Shown here: one piece after another, positions 1 to 10,717 of the stretch
Layout of the letters: every line of letters begins with the position of its first letter
How positions within the stretch are numbered: position 1 is the first letter of the stretch
From: Mrakia gelida
Lineage: Eukaryota > Basidiomycota > Tremellomycetes > Cystofilobasidiales > Mrakiaceae
Assembly: GCA_024345305.1 (NCBI GenBank)
Contig: BRON01000008.1
Span: forward strand, 434,001 to 498,000
Direction of reading: 5' to 3'
Length of the DNA stretch: 64,000 nucleotides
Made by a program: the position numbers and the translations under genes
Notes under the pieces: generated by a model
The model's input: the letters and a program-made list of their open reading frames with translations, nothing else
Told to the model about the DNA's origin: nothing
The model's database searches: none

Positions 1-1343
1 GTTTTTGAGCGAGAGCACGACAGAGAGAGGTCTTTCCGGTTCCAGGAGGTCCATGAAGAAGAACGACTCTGCGAGGAGGGAAGGAGGAGGGAAGGAGGGT
101 AGGCTCGAGAGGGAGAGGGAGGGAGCGAGGGAAAGACGTCGAGCTCACCGATTCCAAGTCACGACGTTGAAATCGACGTTGGCATCCGAGAACAGCAGGG
201 TCGTGTAGATGTAGTTGAGCAGTCGGTTCTTGATGTCATCTGCGTATATCAGACTGCGAAAACGAAACGAAGAGGTCAGCTTCAGCACCTTTCCGCGCGC
301 ATTCAACCCAACCCAAGTCGAACGAAGAGAAAGTCACTCACGTATCCCACACTCCCTCGAGCCCTTTACTCGGCAGTTCTCTCACACTAGCAGCCATGAT
401 CCCTTCGCTGTCTTCATCTCCGTCTTCTTCTGCTGATGCTGAGAACTCCTCGAGGGTTGTGATCCGAGAAGGTTGGTAGACGTGGGTTTGGAGGACGAGG
501 GAGGAGAGAGGTGGGAAGGGGAGGTCGAGAGCTGGTACGATCGAAGGAAGAGAGATGGGTTAGCTTGGATGGATGAGAGTGTTTGCTGGTGGGTAGGAGA
601 GACCAAGATGACCATCTAAGAGCAATGTTTGGCTCGAGATGAGTTGGGGAGGAAGGGAAAAAACGAGCTCCCTCCTCTGTCCTTCTCGCGAGCTCGACGC
701 TCCTCCCTCCCTTCCTTCCCTCCCTCACTTTCCTTCCCTCCTTCCCCCTCCCACTTCGCTAAGCAGAGAAAAGATGGGTGTACTCACCACATTCAGCAGC
801 CTTTATACTCTCGCAGTTCTCCTCCAAGATGTGAACCTCCTTCCAGCCCTCTACCTCTACTCCATCGACGGCGATCTTGGTGAAGTTCTCGTTGATGAAC
901 GTCTCGACGATGTGACGGACGTGATCGTGACGGAGCGTGGATTGAGGGGAGAGGCGAACCTCGACTACAGGAAGACGATGGCGGACGAGATGAGGGTCAA
1001 CTTGAGCTCAGAAGAGGTGGCGAAGGAAGGGAAGGAAGGGAGGAGAGGACGAGGTCGACTCACTATGCAAAGGACTCAACTGCTCCTCCTCCTCCTCATC
1101 ACTATCCTCCTCGTCCTCATCGTCCTGATCGTTATCCTCCTCTATCTCATCCACCTCGACGTCGTTGCTGCCCGAGAGTTGCGAAGCGGGAGGGAGCCGC
1201 GAGCTCTCCTCCATCGTCTCGTCGTCCAGATCCTGGGAGGAGGAAGGAGCTCGTCCTCCTCTTGCTGTTGCTGCTGGCGAGAGATGGTTCGTCGATGAAG
1301 AAGAGTGATGACCGTTCGTGTGGGAAGAGCGAGGGGTAGACAT
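1..1343 (-). CDS. PCH2: Pch2/TRIP13 AAA+ ATPase, N-terminal part (3' end beyond window)
   Basis: This is a hexameric AAA+ remodeller of HORMA proteins in the meiotic and spindle checkpoints. Reading the minus strand, five exons join in frame: 1343-1064, 964-788, 531-342, 253-149 and 68-1. The first about 90 residues are Ser-rich and then very acidic. After them comes the conserved NTD-to-AAA region, with [25 protein letters not shown] and N-V-V-T-W-N-R. The last visible exon carries the Walker A motif G-P-P-G-T-G-K-T followed by S-L-C-R-A-L-A. These match TRIP13/Pch2 closely in order and wording. Walker B and the rest of the ATPase lie off the left edge. The intron 787-532 is unusually long (256 nt) but has a CTAAC branch and CAG acceptor. 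The start is the first ATG of the open frame. The identification is firm; the exact N-terminus is less so. Confidence 0.93.
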
Positions 1344-1743
1344 CCTCGAGGAGAGAAGAGTGAGAGCTTCGAGGGAGCTTTGGATGGAGGGGAGAGGTGG
1401 GATCGTGAGTGAGCGAGTGAGAGAGAGGCGAGCTCGCGAGACGAGACGAAAAAGAGCGAGACGCGTCCGTGTTTTCTTTTCGCAGGATTTTATACTCGTG
1501 TTTTGATCATAAATAAATAAGGATAAATAAAGCCAGGCTGAGTGGTAAGAGAGGGAACGAATACAGCAAAAGAACCCACGCTACCGGACGTGAAGGAACG
1601 AGACACGAAACAAAAACAAGGACGTCGAACGAAACCAGCAGACGAACTCAAACCAGAAGAGGACGAGAGAGGCTCCTATGTAAACTACGACGCGGACACA
1701 AACAGCAAAAGCAGAGATCTAAGGAAAACGAGCCAAACTAAGT
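1344..1743. other. Intergenic: Pch2 upstream region and downstream flank of the glutaredoxin-fold gene
   Basis: This lies between two minus-strand genes. It is purine-rich on the plus strand near the Pch2 start and contains AT-rich stretches around 1490-1530 with repeated ATAAATAA. It has one ACGCGT at 1461. No gene is seen. Confidence 0.6.
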
Positions 1744-3216
1744 CTAAGCCACGACCTTCTTCGCCGCCCTTCTCTTCTTGACGACCTTCGGAGCCTCGAT
1801 AACGACGTTCGCGCTCTTGAGCATGGACGAAAGCTTCCCGTCCTCGTGCAGAGCCTTGAGTTCAGCGAATCCACCGATGGAGGTCCCGCCGAGGATGATG
1901 TGCAGGTTGGAGTCGGTTGCGAGCAGTCGGTTCAGCAGGGGGGTGATGGTTAGGGAGTCGGCTAGAACGAACGAACGAAGACGAACGAAGCGAGAGTCAG
2001 CCAAACGCGTCTCTGCTTCGAACGAAGAGAAAACAGAAAGAGGGTGGGTTGGGTGAGGTTTGGTTTTACGTACATCGCCGATCCAAATCCACCACTGAAA
2101 TCTCTCCCACCTCCACCCTATACTCCTTCCTCAGCAACTTGTACACCTCCCTCATCCAAACATGGTTCTCCCTCCCCACCACGACCAGCTTCCCTTCACC
2201 CTCCCACACCTCCTGCTCGAACTGCTTCATCCTCGCGTCCCTCTCTTCTCCCTCGGGTCCGATATCGAAGTCCAGCACCCACTCGGGGGACAGGGGAGTA
2301 GTGGAGGGGGAGTAGGAGGTGAGGGGGGGCAGGAGACCGTTCGGGGTTGAGACGAGGAAGTGGAGGAGGGAGGCGAGTTCCTGAGGGGGGGTGAGAGGAG
2401 GACCGGTGGAGGGAGGGGAAGGAGAGCGGGAGTTGGAGTTAGAGGCGACGAAGGTGGTTTGGAGTTGGTGGTGGTGCGAGCGACGGAGGGGGCGTCCTCC
2501 GTTGGTTGGGGCGGGGAGGGGAGCGACGCCTGAAGAAGGGAAGAAGGACGAGGAAAGGGAAAGGTTAGCGTTCTGGTTTGTTTGTTGTCTTGAAGAGACA
2601 TTCGAAGAATGAATGAAAGAAATGACGGTGGGAGCGAGATCGAGAAAAAGGAGAGACACAGAAGAGAATGAAACGCGCCCCAAGCTCTCGAAGGAGCGAA
2701 GGTTCAAAGAATCGACACCGCGTCCAAGAGAAGAAACGAATGAAGACTGAACTCACCAAGCGTCTCCCTCATCTTCAAATCCTGCAACTCCGCCGTCCTC
2801 TCGAGCGCCCTACTCATAGGATATCCATGTCCTTGCAGCTCTGCCTCCTCCGTCCCAGGCTCGCCTCGTCGTTCGAACAGCACCCTCCCTCCAGCTCCTC
2901 CTTCGACACTAGCGTTCCACCTGCTCAACTCCTCCAAACTGCTCTTCCCCCAAACCTCCTGACCCTTCCGCAGCAGAACCCAAGCGCCGAGGAAGAAGGC
3001 CAGAACGACGAGGACGGATCGGATGAGTTTTGCTCGGGCGCGAGCTGAGGAGGGGAGGGTGGTGAAGGAGAGGGAGGTGAGGGAGAGGGAGCGAGGGTGG
3101 GAAGGGTGTCGAGGCGAGAAGGGGGAGGAGTCTAGTTTTGGGGAGGGAGCGTAGGAGTTGGATCGGGAGCGGGTGGGAGAGGAGGGTGGGGAGGGTTGGA
3201 AGATCTGGGAGAACAT
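1744..3216 (-). CDS. Membrane-anchored glutaredoxin-fold protein lacking the C-x-x-C/C-x-x-S active site
   Basis: Three exons (3216-2757, 2529-2074, 1961-1744) join in frame to give 377 residues. Residues 1-70 are Ser/Pro-rich. A single hydrophobic helix (about 66-85, L-I-R-S-V-L-V-V-L-A-F-F-L) suggests a type II membrane protein like yeast Grx6/Grx7. The C-terminal about 110 residues look like a glutaredoxin fold: a K-L-V-V-V strand, a helix, a V-V-D-L-D strand, then I-I-L-G-G-T-S-I-G-G-F-A-E-L-K-A-L-H-E-D-G-K-L, which is the usual glutathione-binding end of the family. Where glutaredoxins have C-P-Y-C/S after the first strand, this protein reads G-R-E-N-H-V-W, so no catalytic cysteine is visible. 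The tail is basic (K-K-R-R-A-A-K-K). The fold assignment is good. The function is open: a degenerate, structural or glutathione-sensing domain are all possible. Confidence 0.75.
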
Positions 3217-4240
3217 GGTTGGGATGGGGAGGGGGTGAGGTGAGGTGATGAGCTTTGGCGAAGGGAGGGAAGGGCGAGGTGGTTCGTTTTTTGCACGCGT
3301 TTATTCGAGGGAGGGAGGTTGATGCTGTTGGATGGGAAAGAAGGGTTGGAGACCAAAGAAGATGTAGTCGACCGAGAACCTGCTCGGAGGGTGGAAGCGA
3401 AGGGGAAGGGGAAGGGGAGGGAGAAAGGGAAAGTGGGTTTGGGGAGACGCGAGTGGTGGTTCGAAGGGAGCGAAGAGGTTGACAGGTGGGTTGGGTTTCC
3501 TTTGTTCGGCGAAATAGGGAACGAGAGAGAGAGAGTGGATCAACGAAGGGGAAAAGAAGATGGCTGGTTGAAGGGAGGGGGATGAGACACGTCGAGCCAA
3601 AAGAAAATCGACCGGGGAAGGTTCATGGGACGCGTCGTGCGCAGGCGGGTGGAACTGATGAACGAATTTGGGTCAAACTCTGGTTCTGGGTTGATTCCAG
3701 CGCGCGAAAGGCCGACGATCTCTGACCCGGCAGACCGAAAGGGGTGAAGATCTTCCTCCCCTTCGTTTGAGAGTTCCAGCTCGGAAAAATGGGGAGCGAA
3801 AGAGCGAAGTCGTAGGACTCACCATCAAAGGGAAGCAAAGACGCGTCGACTTCTCTTCCCCGCTCTTCGCTCGTTCCGTGGTCTTCCCTTTGGAGCTGAG
3901 GCTGACGCGTTTTTGTCTCCGTCCTTCTGTGGAGCGAGTGAACGAAGGTGAAGCAGTCCTGTCAGACCTGGTTTCTGGGAATCTCACGCTTCTCCCACCC
4001 CACGAGACGGAGGATCATCGAGATCGTCCGGAAAGGGAAGCAAAAGGCAAAAAACGGACGAAAGCGAGAGACGAGAGGGAGAGAGCGAAGAGAGAGGGTG
4101 ATGGTAGTGATGGCAGTAGTGGTGTACAACGAGAAGACTAAGGTGAAAACAGATCGGAGCAGAGAAATGAAAGAGAAAGAAAGAAACGAAATGAAAGGAG
4201 GAACGAGACGAACGAAAAATGGAACCAAAACGCGAGATCA
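3217..4240. other. Intergenic, about 1 kb; upstream region of the glutaredoxin-fold gene
   Basis: GA-rich on the plus strand, as expected upstream of a minus-strand gene. It contains four ACGCGT sites (3295, 3630, 3841, 3905). A minus-strand GTGAGT donor near 3817 could mark a 5'-UTR intron of the gene starting at 3216. No supported coding sequence. Confidence 0.45.
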
Positions 4241-6416
4241 TCATCGCCCTCCCACCGTCTCCTCCTCAACAGCCACGACTGATAAGCTAGCTGTTGCCTT
4301 CTCGATAGCCGAGACTAAATTACACGTCTCTACCGAACTGGGAGAAGAAGGCAGACCGATCGACGTCGAGGGCGTCGAAGGAGCTGGACGCGCTCGGTCG
4401 TCCTCGTCCTCCTCGTCGTCTTCCTCCTCTGAGCGACCAGCCATGGCATCCTTCGTCTCCTTCTTGATCCTCTCCTCCTCTTCCTCGTCGGCGGCGACCT
4501 TGGCGAACCACTTGGGAGCAGGGGCGACTCCTCCTGCGATTCCGATGGCAGCTTCGACGGCAGAGATGAACCCGTCCTCCTTGTCGTTCTCGAGCTCGGG
4601 TTCTCCGTGCCAGAAGAGACGAGAGCCGATGAAGAGGAAGGCGTTGGGGATGAAGGGTACGCCAATTCGGTGGAAGATACCTGAGGAAAGGAAAGATGGG
4701 AGTCAGAGACGCGAAGATACGAGCTCGACGCGACGAGAACTGAAACGAGACGAGTGAACGAAGAGACGAAGAACTCACCGTCGGTCACCACACCCTCCCT
4801 GTCTTCAAACACCGAAAACCCCAGCCCTTCAACCATATCGTCCGACCTCTCCTTCAGGAACTCCTTGACAACCTCACGAGTGGCCGACTCGTCGGGAAGG
4901 GGACCTCGAGACGCTTGATGGAAGATGTGTTCCGAGTTGACGGCGAGGATTTGGAGGAGAGGGTGGTAGGTCTTTTGGAGGAGGGAGAAGATGGGGAAGG
5001 CTGAGGGTACGAGGGAAGAGCGAGGGAGGAGAGAGTCGCGTCAGCTCGACTTCCCTTCTCGAAGCGTCGTCCAGACTCGTCTCGACCAAGAGACCTCGCG
5101 AGAAGGTTTGACTCACCTTCCACACATCCGTCACACCTATTTGCGAGCAAGGAGAAAATAGTCAGCGCCCCGTCTCTCTCTCTTCTCTCGCTCTCCGAAT
5201 AACCCAAGCTCAATCCGTCCCTCCGCCTCGTTCCCACGTCCTCCCTCCATTTTCTCATGTCGCTGAGAGACTCTTTGAACTCACCAACTCGCCCAAAACT
5301 CAACCAGCACAACCTTCCCAGGCCCGCCGTGTTCCTTCTCGTTCCAATCCCAAGGAGCCTCCTCCGTCACGATCCCCGTTGAGGTGTCGACGTCGAAGAG
5401 GGAGAGAGCAGGAAGCAGGTCGGCGAGAGGGAACTTGTGACCCAGGTAGGGAGATCGATATCCTGGACGAGCTGAAGGGACGGGTCCTTTCTGTAGTTGT
5501 GGAGAAGAGTGGGAGGAGAGGAAGAGCGGAGGGAGGGAAAGCCGAATAGACCGACAAGGATGAGGCGAGGAGAGGGAGGGATGGTGAGGAGAGCGAGCGA
5601 GAGGTCAGATCCAACGGAAAGACCAACGAGGATAGGTTGGACGTCGAACGATGAGGCGATGAAAGGTGAGAAATACGCACGGCATAGCGAGCTTTGATTC
5701 GTTCGAGATCGGTGTTGGCACGATGGAAAAACCCGTTCGAATCCAAGCGCTGCTCTCCGACCTCCTTGAAGAACTGACTGATGGCGCTCTGTTTTCGACC
5801 AAGGGAGAAAGGTTTTCCCACGACAGAGAAACGAGAGTGGATATCAGCTTCTCTGCCAGTTAATTGTAGTAGAGCGAGATAGGCTGCGACCGAGGGGACA
5901 GCGTGGCGCAAGGCTTGGTTCGTTCGGAGACTCCTTCCCTTCTCCTCGTTCTTGCGATAAGAGAATTGGGGAGGTGATGGACAGAGAAGGAAGACGACTG
6001 ACCTCCCATCGTTCTTCTGTGAAGTTCTCCTCGTAGTACTGCTTGATGGGAACTACGTGCTGAGTCCACTGCGAGAAGCAAGAGCGGAAAGGGAGGGCGA
6101 AGGGACGAGCGGGGGGAGGGAGGAGGGAGGAAGGAGGGGAAAGGTCAGCTCCGTCCCTTCGACATTCCCTTCGAAGATATCGCCATTTTGCCTTCCTTCT
6201 CGCAGGGAGAAAGGGTGAGGGTTGGGGACGTACGATAGCCATGACTACCTTGTCGTTGGTGTTCTCTTCCTCAGTAGGCTTGAGGGGAGGGTAAGGGCGA
6301 GAAGCGGGAGGAGGAGGAGCAGCTGAGGAGGAGGACGAAGAAGCGGGAGCGATGTCGGTCCCTTCGCTGCTCTTCTGCTGGGAGGGATTCGACGAGGTGG
6401 ACGGTGGATTCGACAT
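4241..6416 (-). CDS. Thioredoxin-fold (redoxin-like) protein with W-C-D-G-C active site
   Basis: The start is the M-S-N-P-P exon at 6416 and the stop is at 4243-4241. Exons in order encode: a Ser/Pro-rich head; W-T-Q-H-V-V-P-I-K-Q-Y-Y-E-E-N-F; a helical segment (N-Q-A-L-R-H-A-V-P-S-V-A); a linker; V-V-L-V-E-F-W-A-S-W; a 20-nt microexon (5136-5117) giving C-D-G-C-V-E; A-F-P-I-F-S-L-L-Q-K-T-Y with I-L-A-V-N-S-E-H-I-F; and G-V-P-F-I-P-N-A-F-L-F-I-G-S-R-L-F-W-H-G, the cis-Pro strand and end of a TlpA/redoxin-type fold. The tail is acidic. W-C-D-G-C supplies the two thiol cysteines, so a disulfide reductase or peroxidase-like role is likely. The acceptor of the third exon was chosen to keep phase. 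I cannot name the family more closely. Confidence 0.75.
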
Positions 6417-7184
6417 GCTGAGATGGGGTATAAGGTCCCTGAGGGATGATTATACACGAAGAAGGGAAGGGAAAGGCTGCGTTTGGATGTGAGAGTTGAA
6501 GGAAAGGGAAGCTCGCTCTCTCCGCTTTCCTCCTCCTCCTTTGCTTGGTCGTGGGGAGGTCGAGCTTTCGGTCGTCTTCCCTCCTTCGTTTTTTCTTTCT
6601 CAAGTTCAGTCGCGTCGTCTCTCCCCTGCCTCGTCATAGCTTTGAATATCTCCTCAAGGGACGATTTCGTACGAGGTTGAATGGAATTTGGGCGGCGAGG
6701 GAAAGAGTGTTTGGTTTTGCTCGTTGAGTCTCCGGCTTCTTTGAGACCCTCAGTCGCTCAACCTTCTAACCTGACGACCTAAGCGTCCTGTACAAGCTCT
6801 CAATTCGGGACTTGACCTTCAACCCTCAAACCACCACCCCTCGCGAACTCGTATTTTTTCACGCTTCGTTTCTCTCTTTCCCGCCTCAGGCCCAGGTTCG
6901 TCCGTCCCCCTCTGGTCCAAAGTTCCGATGTCCCTTGCCCCTGATTTCAGTTTCACCTCACCTCTCGCTCACACTTCTTCCCTCCTTCCGCCTCCCAGCT
7001 CTTCAGCCCTCAACACCAACCCTCACGACCCGCTCGCTCCCTCTCGATCCTATTCTCTTCCACTAACTCGCTTCCCCCTCCCGACCCTCAAAACGAAGCT
7101 GGCAACTACTTCGATCTTTCACCTCGAACCACAACTTCCTCCCTCCGACCTCGTCCTCCTTCCCTCCTCCTTCAGCCCAAAACG
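6417..7184. other. Divergent intergenic promoter region
   Basis: This separates the minus gene starting at 6416 from the plus gene starting at 7185. It is C/T-rich toward the plus gene (about 6890-7180) and G/A-rich toward the minus gene, the usual pyrimidine bias of leader regions in this window. No gene is seen. Confidence 0.6.
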
Positions 7185-8593
7185 ATGCCCACCACCACGA
7201 CCTCTACTCGCAGGGGCCACTTCCAAACTCCCTCCTTCTCCTCCATCTCCAACTTCTCTTTCACCTTCGGATCCTCCCCATCCTCGCCAGAAGATCGACT
7301 GCTACCCTTGTCGACTCAGGATTCCCCTCCTCTCTCACCTGCCTCGCCCACTCGACCCAAGCTCCCTCTCCTTCGCTCAGTCCCTAGCGTCAGGCTGGGT
7401 CTCGTCCTTCGAGCTCTGGGAGCTAAGGTCAAGATCCTCATGAGAGGAAACGGGCCCATGCTCATAGTCTTCTTCAGGTGAGTCTCCTCTTGCGAGCTCG
7501 TCGTCCCTTTGTCTCGCTCTCTCTCTCGACTGCTCCGTCGCCTTCGCCTACCGCTTCGTCCTCAGCTCGTCGGAGATCAGAGAATAGACTGAGACCATCA
7601 GAGTGCTGACTCTGTGTTCAATTCTACTCTTCTATCCTCCCAGTTGTCTGTTGATCTTCCTCGGAGCGCTCTCAGGGACAGGATATCACGATCCTGATGA
7701 GCTCGCTCTCGTCTCCTCCTCCTCCCTTGGCTCTGATGGTCTTCAGCTCGTACGTTCCTCTCCTCTCTTCCTCCCTCTCGCATCTCTTTACGCTTCCGAA
7801 GCTCGTACGAGCCAAGAAAGCTAATCGTTCTCTCGTCTTCCTCGGCTTTCTCCAGGACGGATCGTTCCTCCCCGTCGAGCCTGAGGCTGAACGAGGACTC
7901 TCGCAGAGGGAGCTCGAGGAGCTCTGGAGAGGGATGGGTCGAGGGAAGAAGGATGTGAGTAGCTTCCTCTACATCTCTTCTCACAATCTGAAAACTTGCT
8001 CGAGCTCTCTGGGGTCTTGACTCGTCCTCGAGAGCTCGTCGTTCGAGAACAAAAGGGAATCGCGAAGCTCACCATTTTCCCCTCCCTCCCTCTCCCCTCT
8101 TTCGCTTTCCTTTTCCCCCTCCTCTCAGGGTGCCTGGCTCAAGGAAGCTCGTGAGAAGCGAGAGACTCGACGAATTGCTCCCATCCTTGTCGCCGTCAAG
8201 AACCCTCCTAGGAAACTGGTCTCGCACGACGAGGAGGACGAGGAGGAGGAGGAGGAAGACGAGGAGGAAGCTCCAGTTGCGAAGGTCGAGAACGTGACTC
8301 CATCGCCCTCTTCCCTCTCTCGTCACTGTTCTTTCTCGAGCTCGCGCTCACTCTCTTCTTCTTCACTTCGTCGTTCACAGGAAATGAAGGAGAACGCCCG
8401 AGTCATCAACGAGGAGGATCGAAAACCTCGCGTCGTCGACATCTTCGACTACACCGGACACGAGTTCGGATCTCACGAGGACGGAGGATCAGCAGCCGAC
8501 GGAGACGCTCCTCAGAAGGTCGAGCAAGCCGGGAAGAAGCCCAAGGCTGCTCTCGACGAGATCATTGGTGGGCAGACTAAGGAGGATATCTAG
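7185..8593 (+). CDS. Predicted single-pass membrane protein with acidic linker, function unknown
   Basis: Five exons join in frame, with introns starting at about 7479, 7750, 7954 and 8290. The N-terminal 90 residues are Ser/Pro/Thr-rich. A hydrophobic helix spans an exon junction (P-M-L-I-V-F-F-S-C-L-L-I-F-L-G-A-L). It is followed by G-T-G-Y-H-D-P-D-E-L, a charged helical region (L-S-Q-R-E-L-E-E-L-W-R-G-M-G-R-G-K-K-D-G-A-W-L-K-E-A-R-E-K-R), a run of acidic residues, and a C-terminal segment V-V-D-I-F-D-Y-T-G-H-E-F-G. The stop is TAG at 8591-8593. The layout suggests a type II membrane protein of the secretory pathway, but no catalytic motif is recognisable. The fourth intron uses a weak GTGACT donor, so that junction is uncertain. 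Start ATG at 7185; GTG/CTG-type upstream frames were ignored. Confidence 0.6.
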
Positions 8594-9455
8594 ACGCTCT
8601 CTCCTGACTCGTTCGCCTCGTTCGCTTCGTTCTTTGCTCGTCCGTCTCTCGTCTCTCTTGCACGTTTCTCTCTAGATTCTCCACTTGCTGCACTCCCTTA
8701 TTCCCCATCCAACCACACCTTAACGCTTTTAACGCCCCACCCACTCTCCTTCCTTCCTTTCGCTGTCGACGGCTTCGATTCAAGACTCGCTAGTCCTTCC
8801 CTCCCTTGTCTGTTTTGCTTTTTGCACTCGCTGCTCTTTGTTTTCGGTTTCGCTAGACCTGCACACCTTCCCTTTGGACCTCACTACCCCTTATTGTTAC
8901 CCAGCCCCCCACACACTCCCTTGCACTTCATCATATACACTGGACCTCTTTTGTACTACCTTCGAGTCGAGGCGAGTTGGGAAAGAAGACGAGGAGCGCG
9001 ACGACGGCGGGAGGGACGGAGACAGGTGAGCTCGTTCGTTCGTTCTGCATTCTCGTACTCTTCGATTCTTTCCTTCTCCGTTCCATGCATAGACTCTGAT
9101 ATATCTCTTCTTCTTCTCTCTCTCAGGGTTTCAGCGAGAAGAAGGGTCGTCCAACGAACGTAACCTCGAGCGTGAAAGCCCCAAACGGATCGACGACGCG
9201 CGCTACACTTGGAGCCCATTGAATCGGCAAATCGGCGTCGCCGAGTATTCTGCCGATTAGTGGGCACTTAATCGGCGTTTCGAGTGGGCAGGAAGTGGGC
9301 AAATCGGCAAGCCGATTAGACAAGGAGTGCCGATTGCGACGTCGAGACGCGCCGCTCATTCGGTAAATCGGCTCTCTCTACGAAACGAGATCAAAAGAGC
9401 TCTCGAGTAGAGGGCCAGAAGATCCAGTACTCATCTCGCCCATAGGGTCGAAAGA
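8594..9455. other. Intergenic with pyrimidine-rich 3' flank and heptamer-rich segment
   Basis: The first 400 bp are C/T-rich and probably 3'-UTR of the upstream gene. A GTGAGC donor near 9027 and a TCTCTCAG acceptor near 9126 could bound a UTR intron. The right half holds the AATCGGC cluster described separately. No coding gene is supported. Confidence 0.5.
9222..9372. promoter_or_regulatory. Cluster of eight AATCGGC/GCCGATT heptamers upstream of the small gene at 9456
   Basis: Within 151 bp the heptamer AATCGGC occurs at 9222, 9230, 9270, 9302 and 9366, and its reverse complement GCCGATT at 9252, 9311 and 9329. Copies are in both orientations with irregular spacing, and one closely spaced inverted pair sits at 9302-9317. 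The last copy ends 84 bp before the ATG at 9456. I noticed only one isolated copy elsewhere (near 50.66 kb). Clustered, bidirectional, promoter-proximal repeats are typical of transcription-factor sites. The cognate factor is unknown. Confidence 0.55.
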
Positions 9456-10251
9456 ATGGACAGTGAGCAAGAAGGGCAGAAGTGAGAGAGGTTCGAACTG
9501 AGCTTTGAGATCTGACGACGCGACGACGCGATTGCGATTGCCTCTTCCCTCCTCCACAGGCCTCGAACACTTCCCCGAGGAGTTGGCTCCTTTGGGTGAG
9601 CTCGACGTTCGACGTTCCTCCCTCCCCATCTCTTTCGCTCGTTACTTTCACTGACTCCCTTTCTGTTCGTCTTCTTCTTCTTGTCACACTCTTCGCATCT
9701 CACTTGCAGTCCTCGGAATCATGTCCGACGTCGTCGACATCATCGCAATCCTCGGAAACGTCTTGATTCTGGGACCGTCGTTCGCTGGAAGTGAGTCGTT
9801 CTTCCCCTCGTCTCTCTTCTCGCCTTCTCCCCTTACCTCCCCCGCCTTCTACCTCTTACTCACTCCACCTGGCTGTCCCGTTCACCAGCCGATCTCTTGG
9901 TCGTCAACCTCCTCAACGCTCTCGCTCCGTTCGTCGAGGCGAGTCGTCGTCTCGCTCGTCCCTGTCTTCTCCCTCAACGCTGACCTCGTCGCTTTCCTCC
10001 CCCCTCCCCATCCTCAGGGCCTCAACACTGAAATACTCATCCTTCTCCATAACGGTCATGAGGACCTCGCTGGTCGACTTGTGCGTCCTTCGTCTCTTCT
10101 CATCTCTCGAATCGACGACGCGTCCGCAACGCGCTCGACTGACTCTTCGCTCTTCCTGCTCCCTCCCTCCCTCCTCTCGCAGGCTCAACTCGGCAAGGGA
10201 CTAACTGGCGAGGCTCTAGGTCTTCCTCGAGCTTCGTCTTGGACCTCGTAG
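9456..10251 (+). CDS. Small 101-residue protein homologous to the C-terminal half of the secreted protein at 27765-28710
   Basis: Six exons (9456-9462, 9560-9595, 9710-9790, 9889-9938, 10018-10080, 10183-10251) total 306 nt and keep one frame from ATG to TAG. The first coding exon is only ATG GAC A. The fourth intron uses a GC-AG pair. The product is hydrophobic and helical: D-V-V-D-I-I-A-I-L-G, L-L-N-A-L-A-P-F-V-E-G-L, E-D-L-A-G-R-L-A-Q-L-G-K-G-L-T-G. It aligns along almost its whole length with the protein at 27765-28710 (D-V-V-A-I-V-A-H-L-G, L-L-T-A-L-A-P-V-V-G-G-L, Q-N-L-A-G-L-V-A-N-L-G-A-G-L-T-A-G). The phase-1 intron before that region is at the same place. This copy has no signal peptide. 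Function unknown. Confidence 0.65.
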
Positions 10252-10717
10252 CTTAAGTAGAACTTGGCCTCGTGCTTTCCAGTTTCCGCCCTCTTCAGCT
10301 GCCTCGACGTTCATTTTCTTCTTCGCTTCCCTCGCACGTCCTGGGTTCCAAGTCTACGGCTCCCACTCTCCTCAACCTATCCTCTCTTTTCTCACTCTAG
10401 CTGCTCATCGTTCCACGATCCGAAGAAGCCCTTCTCTCTCTCTCTCTCCCTTTCTGCGAGCAAACGAGTTGGGGAATTCCAACTCGAGGTTCGTAGGTAA
10501 ACATCTCTTTTACCGAGCTTCCTCCCTGTCGAAAGATCTCCCCTTCAACAGCAGCATCCTCTGCGATCTCCGGCGACCCAAGGAGAGACAGAATCCTCGC
10601 TAAGCAGTGCCAGCGTGGGAACGAAAGAAAGGGGAAGATCGCTCGGCGACTGTTTCGATCGAGGTGACCTTCCTTCTCCCTCCTTCTTGATCACCAACCA
10701 CCATCATCAAGGGCAAG
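10252..10717 (+). other. Intergenic, pyrimidine-rich
   Basis: C/T-rich spacer between two plus-strand loci, plausibly the 3' flank of the first and the leader of the second. No gene is seen. Confidence 0.5.

Noticed and set aside
5735..5760. GTTCGAATCC resembling a tRNA B-box
   Set aside because: It lies within a well-supported exon of the thioredoxin-fold gene, and no acceptor stem or anticodon arm can be drawn around it.
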